Assembly: GCF_023822025.1 (NCBI RefSeq)
Contig: NZ_CP082909.1
Span: 3,276,001-3,340,000 of the forward strand
DNA from: Endozoicomonas sp. 4G
Lineage (GTDB): Bacteria > Pseudomonadota > Gammaproteobacteria > Pseudomonadales > Endozoicomonadaceae
DNA length: 64,000 bases
Reading direction: 5' to 3'
Shown here: positions 11,015-19,019 of the stretch, piece by piece
Layout: every line of letters begins with the position of its first letter
How positions within the stretch are numbered: position 1 is the first letter of the stretch
Position numbers and translations under genes: made by a program
Notes under the pieces: generated by a model
What the model was told of the DNA's origin: nothing
Seen by the model: only the letters and a program-made list of their open reading frames with translations
Databases searched by the model: none

Positions 11015-11333
11015 TTTTGACCTCCTTCATTCGCTTTTTGGCAAGATCCAGCTCTTTTTTAGGCGTTTTCTGTGTTTTCTTGATGAAGGAGTTGAGGATG
11101 ACGACCTCTTGCCCCTTGACCTGACAAAACAGAGAACGACCTATGCCTTCTTTGCCTTTTGCTCTGATCTCGAAGAGACCATCACCCATTGGAGCTGTAT
11201 ATGGCTTGCCCAAAGCAGGGCCAAATTCTTCAATTATTTCAGCTATATGGATGAAGTTCGCCAAGATTCCCTCGGGGAAGCTCAGGGTCTCTTCCTCTAC
11301 CTTCTTGCTGTAAAACGTAATTCGCCACTTCAT
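10992..11333 (-). CDS. RelE/HigB-superfamily toxin (Gp49-like)
   Basis: A 113-residue basic protein with the phage-derived Gp49-like/HigB pattern: FYSKKVEEETLSFPEGILANFI, then the GLFEIRAKGKEGIGRSLFC core strand pair and an ILNSFIKKTQKTPKKELDLA helix. Such toxins are ribosome-dependent mRNA interferases; the conserved ...LFEIR...R...F/Y...HgF.KKtqktP layout is intact, so the toxin looks functional. It is followed directly by its antitoxin. Confidence 0.87.
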   Translation of the reverse strand: MKWRITFYSKKVEEETLSFPEGILANFIHIAEIIEEFGPALGKPYTAPMGDGLFEIRAKGKEGIGRSLFCQVKGQEVVILNSFIKKTQKTPKKELDLAKKRMKEVKNDKTNIF

Positions 11334-11341
11334 ACAGAAAG

Positions 11342-11359
11342 GTTATCATACTTGATAAC
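11342..11359. promoter_or_regulatory. Perfect dyad operator upstream of the toxin-antitoxin operon
   Basis: GTTATCA-TACT-TGATAAC, a perfect 7-bp inverted repeat, lies 9 bases upstream of the toxin start codon. Position and symmetry fit the autorepression operator bound by the HigA-like protein. Confidence 0.75.
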
Positions 11360-11423
11360 TATTGCAAGAAATAGCTCCCTGAGATTTGTGAAGAGCCTGC
11401 TTGCTGCAACATAAATCAAACAC

Positions 11424-11491
11424 GGGCGTTCAGGCACCTTCTCTACACCCCAAAAAAAACCACCGCCTGCAATCAGGAGTGGTTTTTTTTC
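11424..11491. repeat. Terminator-containing direct repeat, copy 2
   Basis: Second copy of the element at 10515-10582. Here it lies immediately downstream of the minus-strand M17 aminopeptidase gene, and its hairpin (AACCACC...CAGGAGTGGTT plus eight T) is a plausible terminator for that gene. Confidence 0.85.
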
Positions 11492-11506
11492 AACAAAGAG
11501 ATTCAA

Positions 11507-12871
11507 TTACCGGCCGTAGCGGTTCTGCAACACTTCAAATACCGCACGCATACCGAAAGCTTCCCCACCTACCGGACGACCCGGCTGATTACGAATATTC
11601 CAGGCCATGATATCAAAATGAACCCAGGGAATATCTTTGCCGACAAACTCCTTCAGGTACAGAGCCGCAGTAATAGAACCTCCAAAAGGCTCTTTAGCGC
11701 AGTTGGTCATGTCAGCCACTTCACTCTTGAGCATGTACTTGTAGCCCTTGTGCAGCGGCATGCGCCAGACTGGATCGTCGGTTTTATCACCGGCCTGCAT
11801 CAGTTCACAGGCCAGAGCTGTATCGTCGGTGTAAAAACCGCCTACTTCAGTGCCCAGGGCGACACGGCAGGCTCCGGTCAGGGTGGCGAAATCGACAATC
11901 ATTTCGGGGTTTTCAGTACTAGCTTCCGTCAGGGCTTCACACAGAACCAGACGGCCTTCGGCATCGGTATTGTGAATTTCTACGGTCAGACCCTGACGGG
12001 TTTTAACAACATCACCAGGACGCAGGGCATTACCGGCCACCGCATTTTCAACCGCTGGAATCAGCATTCTCAGACGAACAGGCAGGTTGAAGTCCATAAT
12101 CAGACGTGCCAGCCCGATGACATGAGCGGAACCGCCCATATCTTTTTTCATCAGACGCATGCCAGCTGCGCCCTTCATGTCCAGACCGCCACTGTCGAAG
12201 CAAACCCCCTTACCTACCAGTGTGATTAATGGATGTTTCTCATCACCCCAGGTCATATCGATCAGTCGTGGCGCATGGCAACTGGCACGGCCTACTGCAT
12301 GAATGGTGGGGTAATTTTGGGTCAACAGCTCGTCACCGACAATCTGGCTGACTTTAGCGCCGAACTCTGCGGCCAGTTTTTCTACGGTTTCACCCAGGTG
12401 TTCAGGCATCATATCGCCCGCCGGGGTGTTCACCAGATCACGAACAACAGCCACGGCCTTAACAAACTTTTCAGCTTCTTCAACCTGAGCCTGACTCGGC
12501 AGAATCAATCTTGGACGCTCTTTTTCATCGGCCTTTTTGTAGCGATCGAACTGATAAGCTCCCAGCCCCCAGCTGAATGCCGCCAGTTTCAGCAGGTTTT
12601 CATCACCCTGCAGTCGGTAGTCTCCAGCTGGCAGCTGATTGACCAGATCGCCACAGATAAAGTGACTGGAAAGATCTTCAACCCCGACAACGACCTGGCT
12701 CATGACACCTTCTTCGCCGGGAATCAGACTAATGCCTTTTCCTTTGTAGTCCGTGCAGGTCAGCCAGTTCTGAATAGGTTCTGACTGCTCATCAAACCAG
12801 CGATTGTAATCGGAAGTTTCCACCAGAGTCAGAGGGATACCGTGGTCACCGGCCAGCAAATAGGAAAGCAT
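11507..12871 (-). CDS. M17-family leucyl aminopeptidase
   Basis: A 454-residue cytosolic dizinc aminopeptidase. The metal ligands fit the family: Lys221 and Asp226 (GKGVCFDSGG), Asp244 (MKKDMGG), Asp303 and Glu305 within the signature NTDAEGRL (301-308). The N-terminal ~140 residues are the variable M17 domain and are shorter than in PepA. It releases N-terminal residues in peptide turnover. Length and the short N-terminal domain place it nearer PepB-type proteins than PepA, but I would not fix the symbol. Its 5' side is a 200-base gap before lolD. Confidence 0.9.
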   Translation of the reverse strand: MLSYLLAGDHGIPLTLVETSDYNRWFDEQSEPIQNWLTCTDYKGKGISLIPGEEGVMSQVVVGVEDLSSHFICGDLVNQLPAGDYRLQGDENLLKLAAFSWGLGAYQFDRYKKADEKERPRLILPSQAQVEEAEKFVKAVAVVRDLVNTPAGDMMPEHLGETVEKLAAEFGAKVSQIVGDELLTQNYPTIHAVGRASCHAPRLIDMTWGDEKHPLITLVGKGVCFDSGGLDMKGAAGMRLMKKDMGGSAHVIGLARLIMDFNLPVRLRMLIPAVENAVAGNALRPGDVVKTRQGLTVEIHNTDAEGRLVLCEALTEASTENPEMIVDFATLTGACRVALGTEVGGFYTDDTALACELMQAGDKTDDPVWRMPLHKGYKYMLKSEVADMTNCAKEPFGGSITAALYLKEFVGKDIPWVHFDIMAWNIRNQPGRPVGGEAFGMRAVFEVLQNRYGR

Positions 12872-13070
12872 AGGTCTCTACCATTTGGGAATGTAAGGAA
12901 TTAAAAGACGACAACATCGAGATAAGGTACACAGTAGCAAGATAACTTGCGCACCCGTTGCGGTAGCAGATGCAAGGGCAAACCGCAATATTGCCGTTGC
13001 CCAATGCTATCAAAGCCTCAGTAACCATGCCAGTAGGCGTAGCTTTTTCTGACCTGTTAACCGGTTGGCT

Positions 13071-13763
13071 TTAGTCTAAAACCAGAGTACCAGACTCCAG
13101 TCGATACACCCTGTCCATTTGTCTGGCCAAATTCATGTCATGGGTTACCACAATAAAACTGGTCCTGGACGCTTTGCTGAGCGACGCCATCAAACCATGT
13201 ACTTTTTCTGCCGTGTTAGGATCGAGATTGCCCGTTGGTTCATCCATAAACACCAGGTCAGGTTCTGTGACCAGGGCTCTGGCAATGGCGACACGCTGAC
13301 GTTCCCCACCGGACAGCTCTGCGGGCTTATGTTTGGCTCTGGCCAGCAGTCCGACGGCATCCAGCAAGCGTTCAGCTTTCTCTTTAATCTGCCTGATGGG
13401 CGTTTTCTTTCTTAGCAGCAGCGGCATCGAGACGTTTTCTAAAGCGGTGAATTCGGGCAACAGGTGATGGAACTGGTAAACAAAGCCCAGATGACGATTT
13501 CTCAGCTCATTCTGTTGGGTGTCTTTCATCGTTGCCAGATCATGGCCGCAGACTCTGATTTCACCGGAAGAAGGACGATCCAGTCCGGCCAGCAATTGCA
13601 GTAATGTCGTTTTCCCTGAGCCGGAGCTGCCAACCACCGCTACCCTTTCTGAAGGGCCGACCATCAGATTTAAGTCTTTCAGAACTTCCAGCTTTTCAGG
13701 GCCTTCATCAAAATTCTTGGCAAGTGCCTTGCATTCCAATACCGCGCTCATGGACTCAGTCAT
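13071..13763 (-). CDS. lolD: Lipoprotein-releasing system ATPase LolD
   Basis: A 230-residue ABC ATPase that powers release of outer-membrane lipoproteins from the inner membrane to LolA. Walker A GSSGSGKT is at 45-52, the ABC signature LSGGERQ at 150-156 and Walker B LVFMDEP at 170-176, followed by TGNLD. The gene overlaps the end of lolC by 8 bases and is translated after it. No second permease gene follows. Confidence 0.95.
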   Translation of the reverse strand: MTESMSAVLECKALAKNFDEGPEKLEVLKDLNLMVGPSERVAVVGSSGSGKTTLLQLLAGLDRPSSGEIRVCGHDLATMKDTQQNELRNRHLGFVYQFHHLLPEFTALENVSMPLLLRKKTPIRQIKEKAERLLDAVGLLARAKHKPAELSGGERQRVAIARALVTEPDLVFMDEPTGNLDPNTAEKVHGLMASLSKASRTSFIVVTHDMNLARQMDRVYRLESGTLVLD

Positions 13764-15000
13764 AACGAAGTGCCTCTGCTGGCTGGGTTTTAGAGGCTCT
13801 CCAGGCAGGGTACAGAGTAGCCAGGAAACTCATGGACAGACCGGCAATACTGATGACAGCAACATCGCGCCATTGCAGTTCAGAAGGCAGGTAACTGATG
13901 AAATAAACATCCGGGCTGAGGAACTGGATACCCAGATAGGACTCAAGGGCTGAGATAATCTCAGGGACGTTCAATGCGGCAATAACACCCAGCACCACGC
14001 CCAATAATGTTCCCACCACGCCAATGAGAGAGCCCTGCACCATAAAAATACCCATAATGGTTTTCGGGCTGGCTCCCAGTGTTCTCAAAATAGCGATATC
14101 CGACTGCTTGTCAGTCACCACCATCACCAGGGTAGAAACGATATTGAAGGCCGCTACTGCAACAATCAGCGTCAACAGCAGGCCCACCATGGTTTTTTCC
14201 ATCTGGATCGCCTGGAACAGTTGCCCCTGGGTACGAGTCCAGTCCTGCACGTAGTAACGCCCCGGCAGCCCAGTAGCAATGTCCCAAGCCAGTCTGGGGG
14301 CGGCAAACAGGTTTTCCATTTTCAGGCGTATGCCTTCAACCCCTTCCGTGACTCTCATGAATCGAGCCGCATCCTGAATATTGATATAGGCCAGACTGCC
14401 ATCCACTTCAGCGCCTACTGAAAAGATGCCGACCACTGTGAAACGTTTGAGCCTGGGGAAAACACCGGCAAGATTGACGTTCGCTTCGGGCAGAACCATG
14501 GTGACCTTGTCACCGAGGGTCACCCCAAGGGACTGAGCCATAATCTCACCCAGCACAATGCCAAACTTGCCGGGTTTCAGGTCTTCAAGAGCCCCCTGCA
14601 CCATATGCTGACCAACAATAGAAACCTTCTCTTCATAGGCCGGATCAATCCCGTAAATCATCGCTCCCCGAACCTGACTGCCATTGGTCAGCATGCCCTG
14701 ACCATCGACAAAAGGAGCAGCAGCAACAATCCCTTCATGCCCTGAGACCTGCTTAAGAATATCCTGCCAGTCTTTCATGCCACCGGATGCCGAAGTAATG
14801 GTGGCATGGGGAACCATACCCAGAATGCGCTGTTTCAGCTCCCGGTCGAAACCGTTCATAACCGACATAACAATGATCAGTACGCAGACCCCTAAGGTCA
14901 GCCCAACCATCGACATGAGTGAAATAAAGGAAATAAAGTGATTCCTTCGTTTGGCCCGGGTATACCTGAGGCCGACAAAAAACGGTAAAGGTCTGAACAT
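13756..15000 (-). CDS. lolC: Lipoprotein-releasing system permease (LolC/LolE family)
   Basis: A 414-residue inner-membrane protein: one N-terminal transmembrane helix (about 22-48), a large periplasmic domain, then three C-terminal helices (about 265-290, 315-345, 375-400). The cytosolic [16 protein letters not shown] end is typical. It partners LolD in the overlapping downstream gene. Since lolE is missing from the operon, the protein may pair with a LolE encoded elsewhere or act as a homodimer (LolF type). Confidence 0.9.
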   Translation of the reverse strand: MFRPLPFFVGLRYTRAKRRNHFISFISLMSMVGLTLGVCVLIIVMSVMNGFDRELKQRILGMVPHATITSASGGMKDWQDILKQVSGHEGIVAAAPFVDGQGMLTNGSQVRGAMIYGIDPAYEEKVSIVGQHMVQGALEDLKPGKFGIVLGEIMAQSLGVTLGDKVTMVLPEANVNLAGVFPRLKRFTVVGIFSVGAEVDGSLAYINIQDAARFMRVTEGVEGIRLKMENLFAAPRLAWDIATGLPGRYYVQDWTRTQGQLFQAIQMEKTMVGLLLTLIVAVAAFNIVSTLVMVVTDKQSDIAILRTLGASPKTIMGIFMVQGSLIGVVGTLLGVVLGVIAALNVPEIISALESYLGIQFLSPDVYFISYLPSELQWRDVAVISIAGLSMSFLATLYPAWRASKTQPAEALRYD

Positions 15001-15143
15001 TTAGAATTTATAAGGCGTCAATGGTTGTGAAGCCGGTCATTATAACCCCAACAGGCCGACACGAATAAGACTGTTTGCATTTCCTTGCAAAAACTAAAGT
15101 ACTCAAAAAATATAATGGAAGTCTCGTAACTGATCGCACCATT

Positions 15144-15177
15144 AAAAAAGGCGACCGTCACTGAACAGTCGCCTTTT
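15144..15177 (-). terminator. Terminator downstream of the POT transporter gene
   Basis: Stem AAAAGGCGAC / GTCGCCTTTT with a 12-base loop. On the minus strand it ends the transporter transcript before lolC; flanking A and T runs make it bidirectional in form. Confidence 0.85.
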
Positions 15178-15201
15178 CGTAGCACCAAAATGTCAGAACG
15201 T

Positions 15202-16686
15202 TCAGGCTGTTGCTGTTTCTGCCTGATTTCCCTCTACAGGGTGCATCAGTCTGTTCAGCTTAGGCGCGGTCACAAACATCAGCAGAGCAACCACCGCCGA
15301 AATCAGCCCCATGGTTTCAAAGAAATGACTGTAGACCGGCAGAGTATCCAGTGCGGTCGCTGACTGACCAGAATCCACAGCGGTTAAGCCCGCCACATAA
15401 CCTGCCAAGACAGAAGCTGCTGAAGTCGTCAGGAACCAGGCTCCCATTATGAAGCCATGCATACGTGAAGGTACCAGCATAGCCACCATCGCCAGACCAA
15501 GACCACTGATCAGCAACTCTCCCAGTGCCTGAACCAGATAAGAACCGACAATCCAGCCCGGAGCCACCAGCCCCTCAGCGCTGGCAAACTTAGCGGCCAG
15601 AGGAATCAGCAGGAAGCTCGCTGATGTCAGAGCCATACCCAGGGCAAACTTGGCTGGCATGCTCATGGCTTTACCGGTCACACCACTGCGGTTGTAGAGG
15701 TAAGCCAGAATCGGGCTGGCTACCATGATCCAGAATGGGTTAAGTGACTGGAAGGAAATCGGGTTAATGTCAAAACCAAAAACAGTATGCTCAACATTAT
15801 GAATAGTGAAGAAATTCAAAGAGGTCGGCATCTGGTAGTACATCACCCAGAAGACAATCGCTTCCAGCATCAACACCAGGGCGACAATCATCTTGCCACG
15901 CTCAACACCGGTAGAAGCCAGAATCTCCCTCAGGAAGATTAATACCACACCGCTACCGACAATCGCCAACAGGATATTAGCAATAACCAGATGGTTCAGG
16001 ATAAAGGCACAGGCAAAACAGGCAGCAATAGCACTGACAAAAACCAGCCCAAACTTCCTATAGTCCAGAGGTTTAAAGTCAGGTTCAGAGCCATAATCAG
16101 CGACCCAGTGACGAATGATGAAATAGTTAGCCAGAGCCACGAACAGACCCAGCGCGCTGACCATGAAGCCTACGCTCCAGCCAAAATGATCCGCCACATA
16201 AGGTACGCTCAGCAGAGAAATGAAGGAACCTATATTGATCGCCATGTAGTACATGGTAAAGGCGCCGCTCAGACGACTGTCGCCTTCTTTATAACACTTG
16301 GCCAGAAGGCTGGAAGGATTGGCTTTGAACAGCCCATTACCCACGGCAACAGTACCCAGGGCAAGGTATACCATCTGGATGTCTTCGCCTGCTGTGGCCA
16401 TGATGGCATAACCGGCCATCAACATCAGAGCCCCGAACACGATAGTCCGCTTGGTACCCAGTACCTTGTCTCCCAGAAAGCCACCTACTGCCACCAGACC
16501 GTAGACAAGGGCGTTGAAAGAACCGAAGATAATAAAGGATTCAGACTCCGAAACACCCAGTTCACGAACCAGATAGACGGCCAGGATGGCCTGAAGTCCG
16601 TAGTAACCAAAACGTTCCCATAGCTCAAGAAAAAAGATCAGATAAAACGGTCTGGGCTGTTTCAGTACGTTCAAAGATTGCGACAT
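15202..16686 (-). CDS. Proton-dependent oligopeptide transporter (POT/PTR2 family)
   Basis: A 494-residue inner-membrane MFS carrier of about 14 helices. The PTR2 signature ELWERFGYYGLQAIL is near residue 21, followed by the AxYLV helix-1 end, a GSFNALVYGL helix and the second signature region around MYYMAINIGSF. Such carriers import di- and tripeptides with protons. It is closest in layout to the DtpA/DtpB group. It is monocistronic, with a 400-base upstream region. Confidence 0.9.
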   Translation of the reverse strand: MSQSLNVLKQPRPFYLIFFLELWERFGYYGLQAILAVYLVRELGVSESESFIIFGSFNALVYGLVAVGGFLGDKVLGTKRTIVFGALMLMAGYAIMATAGEDIQMVYLALGTVAVGNGLFKANPSSLLAKCYKEGDSRLSGAFTMYYMAINIGSFISLLSVPYVADHFGWSVGFMVSALGLFVALANYFIIRHWVADYGSEPDFKPLDYRKFGLVFVSAIAACFACAFILNHLVIANILLAIVGSGVVLIFLREILASTGVERGKMIVALVLMLEAIVFWVMYYQMPTSLNFFTIHNVEHTVFGFDINPISFQSLNPFWIMVASPILAYLYNRSGVTGKAMSMPAKFALGMALTSASFLLIPLAAKFASAEGLVAPGWIVGSYLVQALGELLISGLGLAMVAMLVPSRMHGFIMGAWFLTTSAASVLAGYVAGLTAVDSGQSATALDTLPVYSHFFETMGLISAVVALLMFVTAPKLNRLMHPVEGNQAETATA

Positions 16687-17004
16687 ATAAAATCTATCCC
16701 CTTGTTCCGATGCTCGACAGTGAATGACCGTATCCCTGGTATTGCTCGATCTTCCTGAACTTGAGAAGCCTTCCAGACATAAGCCGACAGACTTCAGGCG
16801 GGGGAGATTTCAATAAGTTTATAGAAACATTCTTTGTTATTTATAAGCTTATTGAGAACTCTCCCTTTGATTTTTTGATGGATCAGCAAAAAAACCTTTT
16901 TCATTAAGTCTTATTAAGAATCGTTCCAACACCTGTAATTTGCACAGGCTGATAAGGGGATACCGATACACGACAAAGTTATAAAACCTAAATATGAGTG
17001 CTGA
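16687..17004. promoter_or_regulatory. Upstream region of the POT transporter gene
   Basis: About 320 bases without a gene; AT-rich between 16805 and 16930 (TTTATAGAAACATTC, TTATTTATAAGC). It should contain the transporter promoter on the minus strand; no specific operator is recognised. Its right end abuts the rlmKL remnant at 17005. Confidence 0.3.
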
Positions 17005-17058
17005 TTACTTTTTCATGACCTTCCAGTTTCGATGAATACCTTTTCGTCGCTGGAAACC
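17005..17058 (-). pseudogene. Terminal remnant of a second rlmKL copy
   Basis: The minus strand encodes GFQRRKGIHRNWKVMKK followed by TAA, differing at 3 of 17 residues from the true RlmKL end (DFQRRKGIHRSWKIMKK, 19023-19073). Nucleotide identity over about 60 bases is about 83%, and most differences are synonymous third-position transitions. It therefore diverged as a functional gene before being orphaned, more likely in another lineage than by recent local duplication. It marks the distal end of the cassette array. Confidence 0.8.
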
Positions 17059-17102
17059 ACAACAGCCATAAAGCCATAAGCCAACCAAACACTGTTCCGC
17101 TG

Positions 17103-17624
17103 TCAATCCTGGAAATTATCCCGGAAATTGTCGTGTCTGCATTTACCACCTGAACCGGCCACATTCTGACCCACAACGAGCATTACATCATTGGTATATC
17201 CGTAATGATCAAAGGGGCACTGCAATATATTGGTAGGATCATATTTAGTCTCAGCCCGGGGCCCACGGGATTCAGATAATGGCATATGCCATCTAACGAC
17301 AGCGGTCGCCTTGGGCGGGGTATCCCGGGATATGACGATATCCTGATATCGCGGTACGTATTCATTGGAACAGACTGAAAATACGGAAGCAATGTAATGG
17401 AGGCCAAGTTTGCTGATGTTTAAGTAATATGGTGGCATTGAGTCAGTCGCTGGAGAGTATACCCCGTACATGCAATGGCTGTCTTTCCCAGCCTTGAAAG
17501 AGTAGGACACGTTATGGTCGGAATCATAGTTTCTTATAAAATAAATATCCCGATCCAGTGCGTGAACACTTCCGAATGCGAGCGCAAGAATCGTTGATCC
17601 TGCCAGTCTGGAAATCAGCTTCAT
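17103..17624 (-). CDS. Small secreted four-cysteine protein, tandem copy 1
   Basis: A 173-residue protein with a signal peptide cleaved after SVHA (residue 22). The mature part begins LDRDIYFIRNYDSD and carries four cysteines conserved in all three copies (CMYGVY, C before the RYQDIVISRD block, LQC, C near the end), suggesting two disulfides. No known domain is recognised. This copy has an altered end, NFRD duplicated as NFRDNFQD, and lacks the CDDCDP motif of copies 2 and 3. Exact repeats of the signal peptide and promoter side suggest the copies are expressed alike. Confidence 0.75.
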   Translation of the reverse strand: MKLISRLAGSTILALAFGSVHALDRDIYFIRNYDSDHNVSYSFKAGKDSHCMYGVYSPATDSMPPYYLNISKLGLHYIASVFSVCSNEYVPRYQDIVISRDTPPKATAVVRWHMPLSESRGPRAETKYDPTNILQCPFDHYGYTNDVMLVVGQNVAGSGGKCRHDNFRDNFQD

Positions 17625-17712
17625 ACTTCTTACCTACTAACTTTTTACCTACTGATTGGAGTTAGAAAAAGTGAGTCGCAATCAATGGTTTGATGAGTGA
17701 TCTCTTCCGCTG
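17625..17712. repeat. Inter-cassette spacer with rlmKL-derived fragments (1/2)
   Basis: Read on the minus strand after gene copy 2, this spacer encodes EEITHQTIDCD, matching RlmKL VEEITHQTIDRD, and then a TFSNS-like stretch (CTTTTTCTAACTCC) matching RlmKL PTFSNS, before the SD and start of copy 1. In RlmKL those two segments lie in the opposite order, so the spacer is the junction of two tandem units. Confidence 0.75.
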
Positions 17713-18222
17713 TCAATCCCGGAAATTGTTGTGTGTGCAGCTATTAACTGAACCGGGCAAATCCCGGCCCACAACGAGCATTACATCACTGGTATATCCG
17801 TAACGATCATTGGCACACTGTAATATCTTGGCAGGATCTGATCTAGTCTCAACCCAGGGATCACAATCGTCACATACTGGCATGTGCCATCTAACGACAG
17901 TGGTCGCCTTGGGCGGGGTATCCCGGGATATGACGATATCCTGATATCGCGGTTTATCGCCAATGTCACATTTCGAAAATATGACAGCCTTGTAATGGAG
18001 GCCAAGTTTGCTGATGTTTAAGTAACCTGGCGGCATTGAGTCAGTCATTGGAGCATATACCCCGTACATGCAAGAGCTATCTGACCCAGCCTTGAAAGAG
18101 TAGGACGCGCCCAAGTCAGAATCATAATTTCTTATAAAATAAATATCCCGATCCAGTGCGTGAACACTTCCGAACGCGAGCGCAAGAATCGTTGACCCTG
18201 CTAGTCTGGAAATCAGCTTCAT
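17713..18222 (-). CDS. Small secreted four-cysteine protein, tandem copy 2
   Basis: A 169-residue paralogue of the flanking genes. The signal peptide is identical to that of copy 1. The mature protein keeps the DIVISRDTPPKAT core but differs in short clusters: after IRNYDSD, around FSKCDIGDKPRY and in VCDDCDPWVETRSD. It ends CTHNNFRD, where NNFR coincides with the NNFRKFRLDD segment of RlmKL. The start is set by SD sequence AGGTAAGAAGT just upstream. Function is unknown; export to the periplasm or beyond is expected. Confidence 0.75.
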   Translation of the reverse strand: MKLISRLAGSTILALAFGSVHALDRDIYFIRNYDSDLGASYSFKAGSDSSCMYGVYAPMTDSMPPGYLNISKLGLHYKAVIFSKCDIGDKPRYQDIVISRDTPPKATTVVRWHMPVCDDCDPWVETRSDPAKILQCANDRYGYTSDVMLVVGRDLPGSVNSCTHNNFRD

Positions 18223-18310
18223 ACTTCTTACCTACTAACTTCTTACCTACTGATTGGAGTTAGAAAAAGTGAGTCGCAACCAATGGTTTGATGAGTGATA
18301 TCTTCCGCCG
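18223..18310. repeat. Inter-cassette spacer with rlmKL-derived fragments (2/2)
   Basis: Nearly identical to 17625-17712. The minus strand reads EDITHQTIGCD, a decayed form of RlmKL EEITHQTIDRD, then the TFSNS-like stretch and the SD of copy 2. The two spacers share substitutions against rlmKL, so they arose by duplication of one already diverged unit. Confidence 0.75.
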
Positions 18311-18823
18311 TCAATCCCGGAAATTGTTGTGTCTGCAGCTACCACCGGAACCGGGCACATTCTCACCCACAACAAGCATTACATCAGTGCTATTTCCGTA
18401 ATGATCAAAGGAACACTGCAATATATTGACAGGATCAGATTTAGTCTCAGCCCAAGGGTCACAATCGTCACTTATTGGCATGTGCCATCTAACGACAGCG
18501 GTCGCCTTGGGCGGCGGGGTATCCCGGGATATGACGATATCCTGATATCGCGGTAAATCGCCATCGCCACATTTTGTAAATATGGCATTCATATAATGAA
18601 GGCCAAGCTTGCTGATGTTTAAGTAATAAGGTGGCATTGAGTCAGTCCCTGGAGAGTATACCCCGTACATGCAAGAGCTGTCTGACCCAGCTTTGAAGGA
18701 GTAGGACATGCTATGGTCAGAATCATAGTTTCTTATAAAATAAATATATTGATCCAGTGCGTGAACACTTCCGAACGCGAGCGCAAGAATCGTTGACCCT
18801 GCTAGTCTGGAAATCAGCTTCAT
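18311..18823 (-). CDS. Small secreted four-cysteine protein, tandem copy 3
   Basis: From ATG 18823 (AGGTGAG upstream) the product has 170 residues; a GTG nine bases earlier is in frame but overlaps the ribosome-binding site. Signal peptide as in the other copies, cleavage after SVHA. It has one extra Pro (TPPPKAT) and a distinctive FTKCGDGDLPRY loop. Starts of the three genes are spaced 601 and 598 bases apart, showing ~600-base tandem units. This copy is nearest the intact rlmKL and is preceded by the rlmKL remnant at 18908-18991. Confidence 0.75.
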   Translation of the reverse strand: MKLISRLAGSTILALAFGSVHALDQYIYFIRNYDSDHSMSYSFKAGSDSSCMYGVYSPGTDSMPPYYLNISKLGLHYMNAIFTKCGDGDLPRYQDIVISRDTPPPKATAVVRWHMPISDDCDPWAETKSDPVNILQCSFDHYGNSTDVMLVVGENVPGSGGSCRHNNFRD

Positions 18824-18907
18824 ACTTCTCACCTACTGATGTCAACCAGGCAGACAGGGCATGAGACCTCATACCCTGTTGTCGCCCTAGCGGAAATTAT
18901 AGCTCTG

Positions 18908-18991
18908 ATTGACTACCAAGCTAATTAACCTGAAGTGATCGTTCTGAACATCAAAAAACCCTTTCAATTTCCTGGAGTTGGAAAAAGTAGG
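18908..18991 (-). pseudogene. Internal remnant of a second rlmKL copy (RlmK motif IV region)
   Basis: The minus strand encodes 28 in-frame codons beginning PTFSNSRKLKGFFDVQ and continuing NDHFRLISLVV. They align to RlmKL PTFSNSKKLKGVFDVQKDHYRLIALAV with 6 conservative changes in 27 residues. It lies between the stop of the intact rlmKL and secreted-gene copy 3. With the fragments at 17005-17058 and in the spacers it is a piece of one decayed rlmKL 3' end, interrupted by the secreted-protein genes. Confidence 0.8.
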
Positions 18992-19019
18992 ATAACCAAT
19001 ACCTGAAGCTCAGTACCGA

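Noticed and set aside
16988-17176. 62-codon minus-strand ORF across the array end
   Set aside because: It runs out of frame through the rlmKL remnant and copy 1 and has no plausible start or composition.
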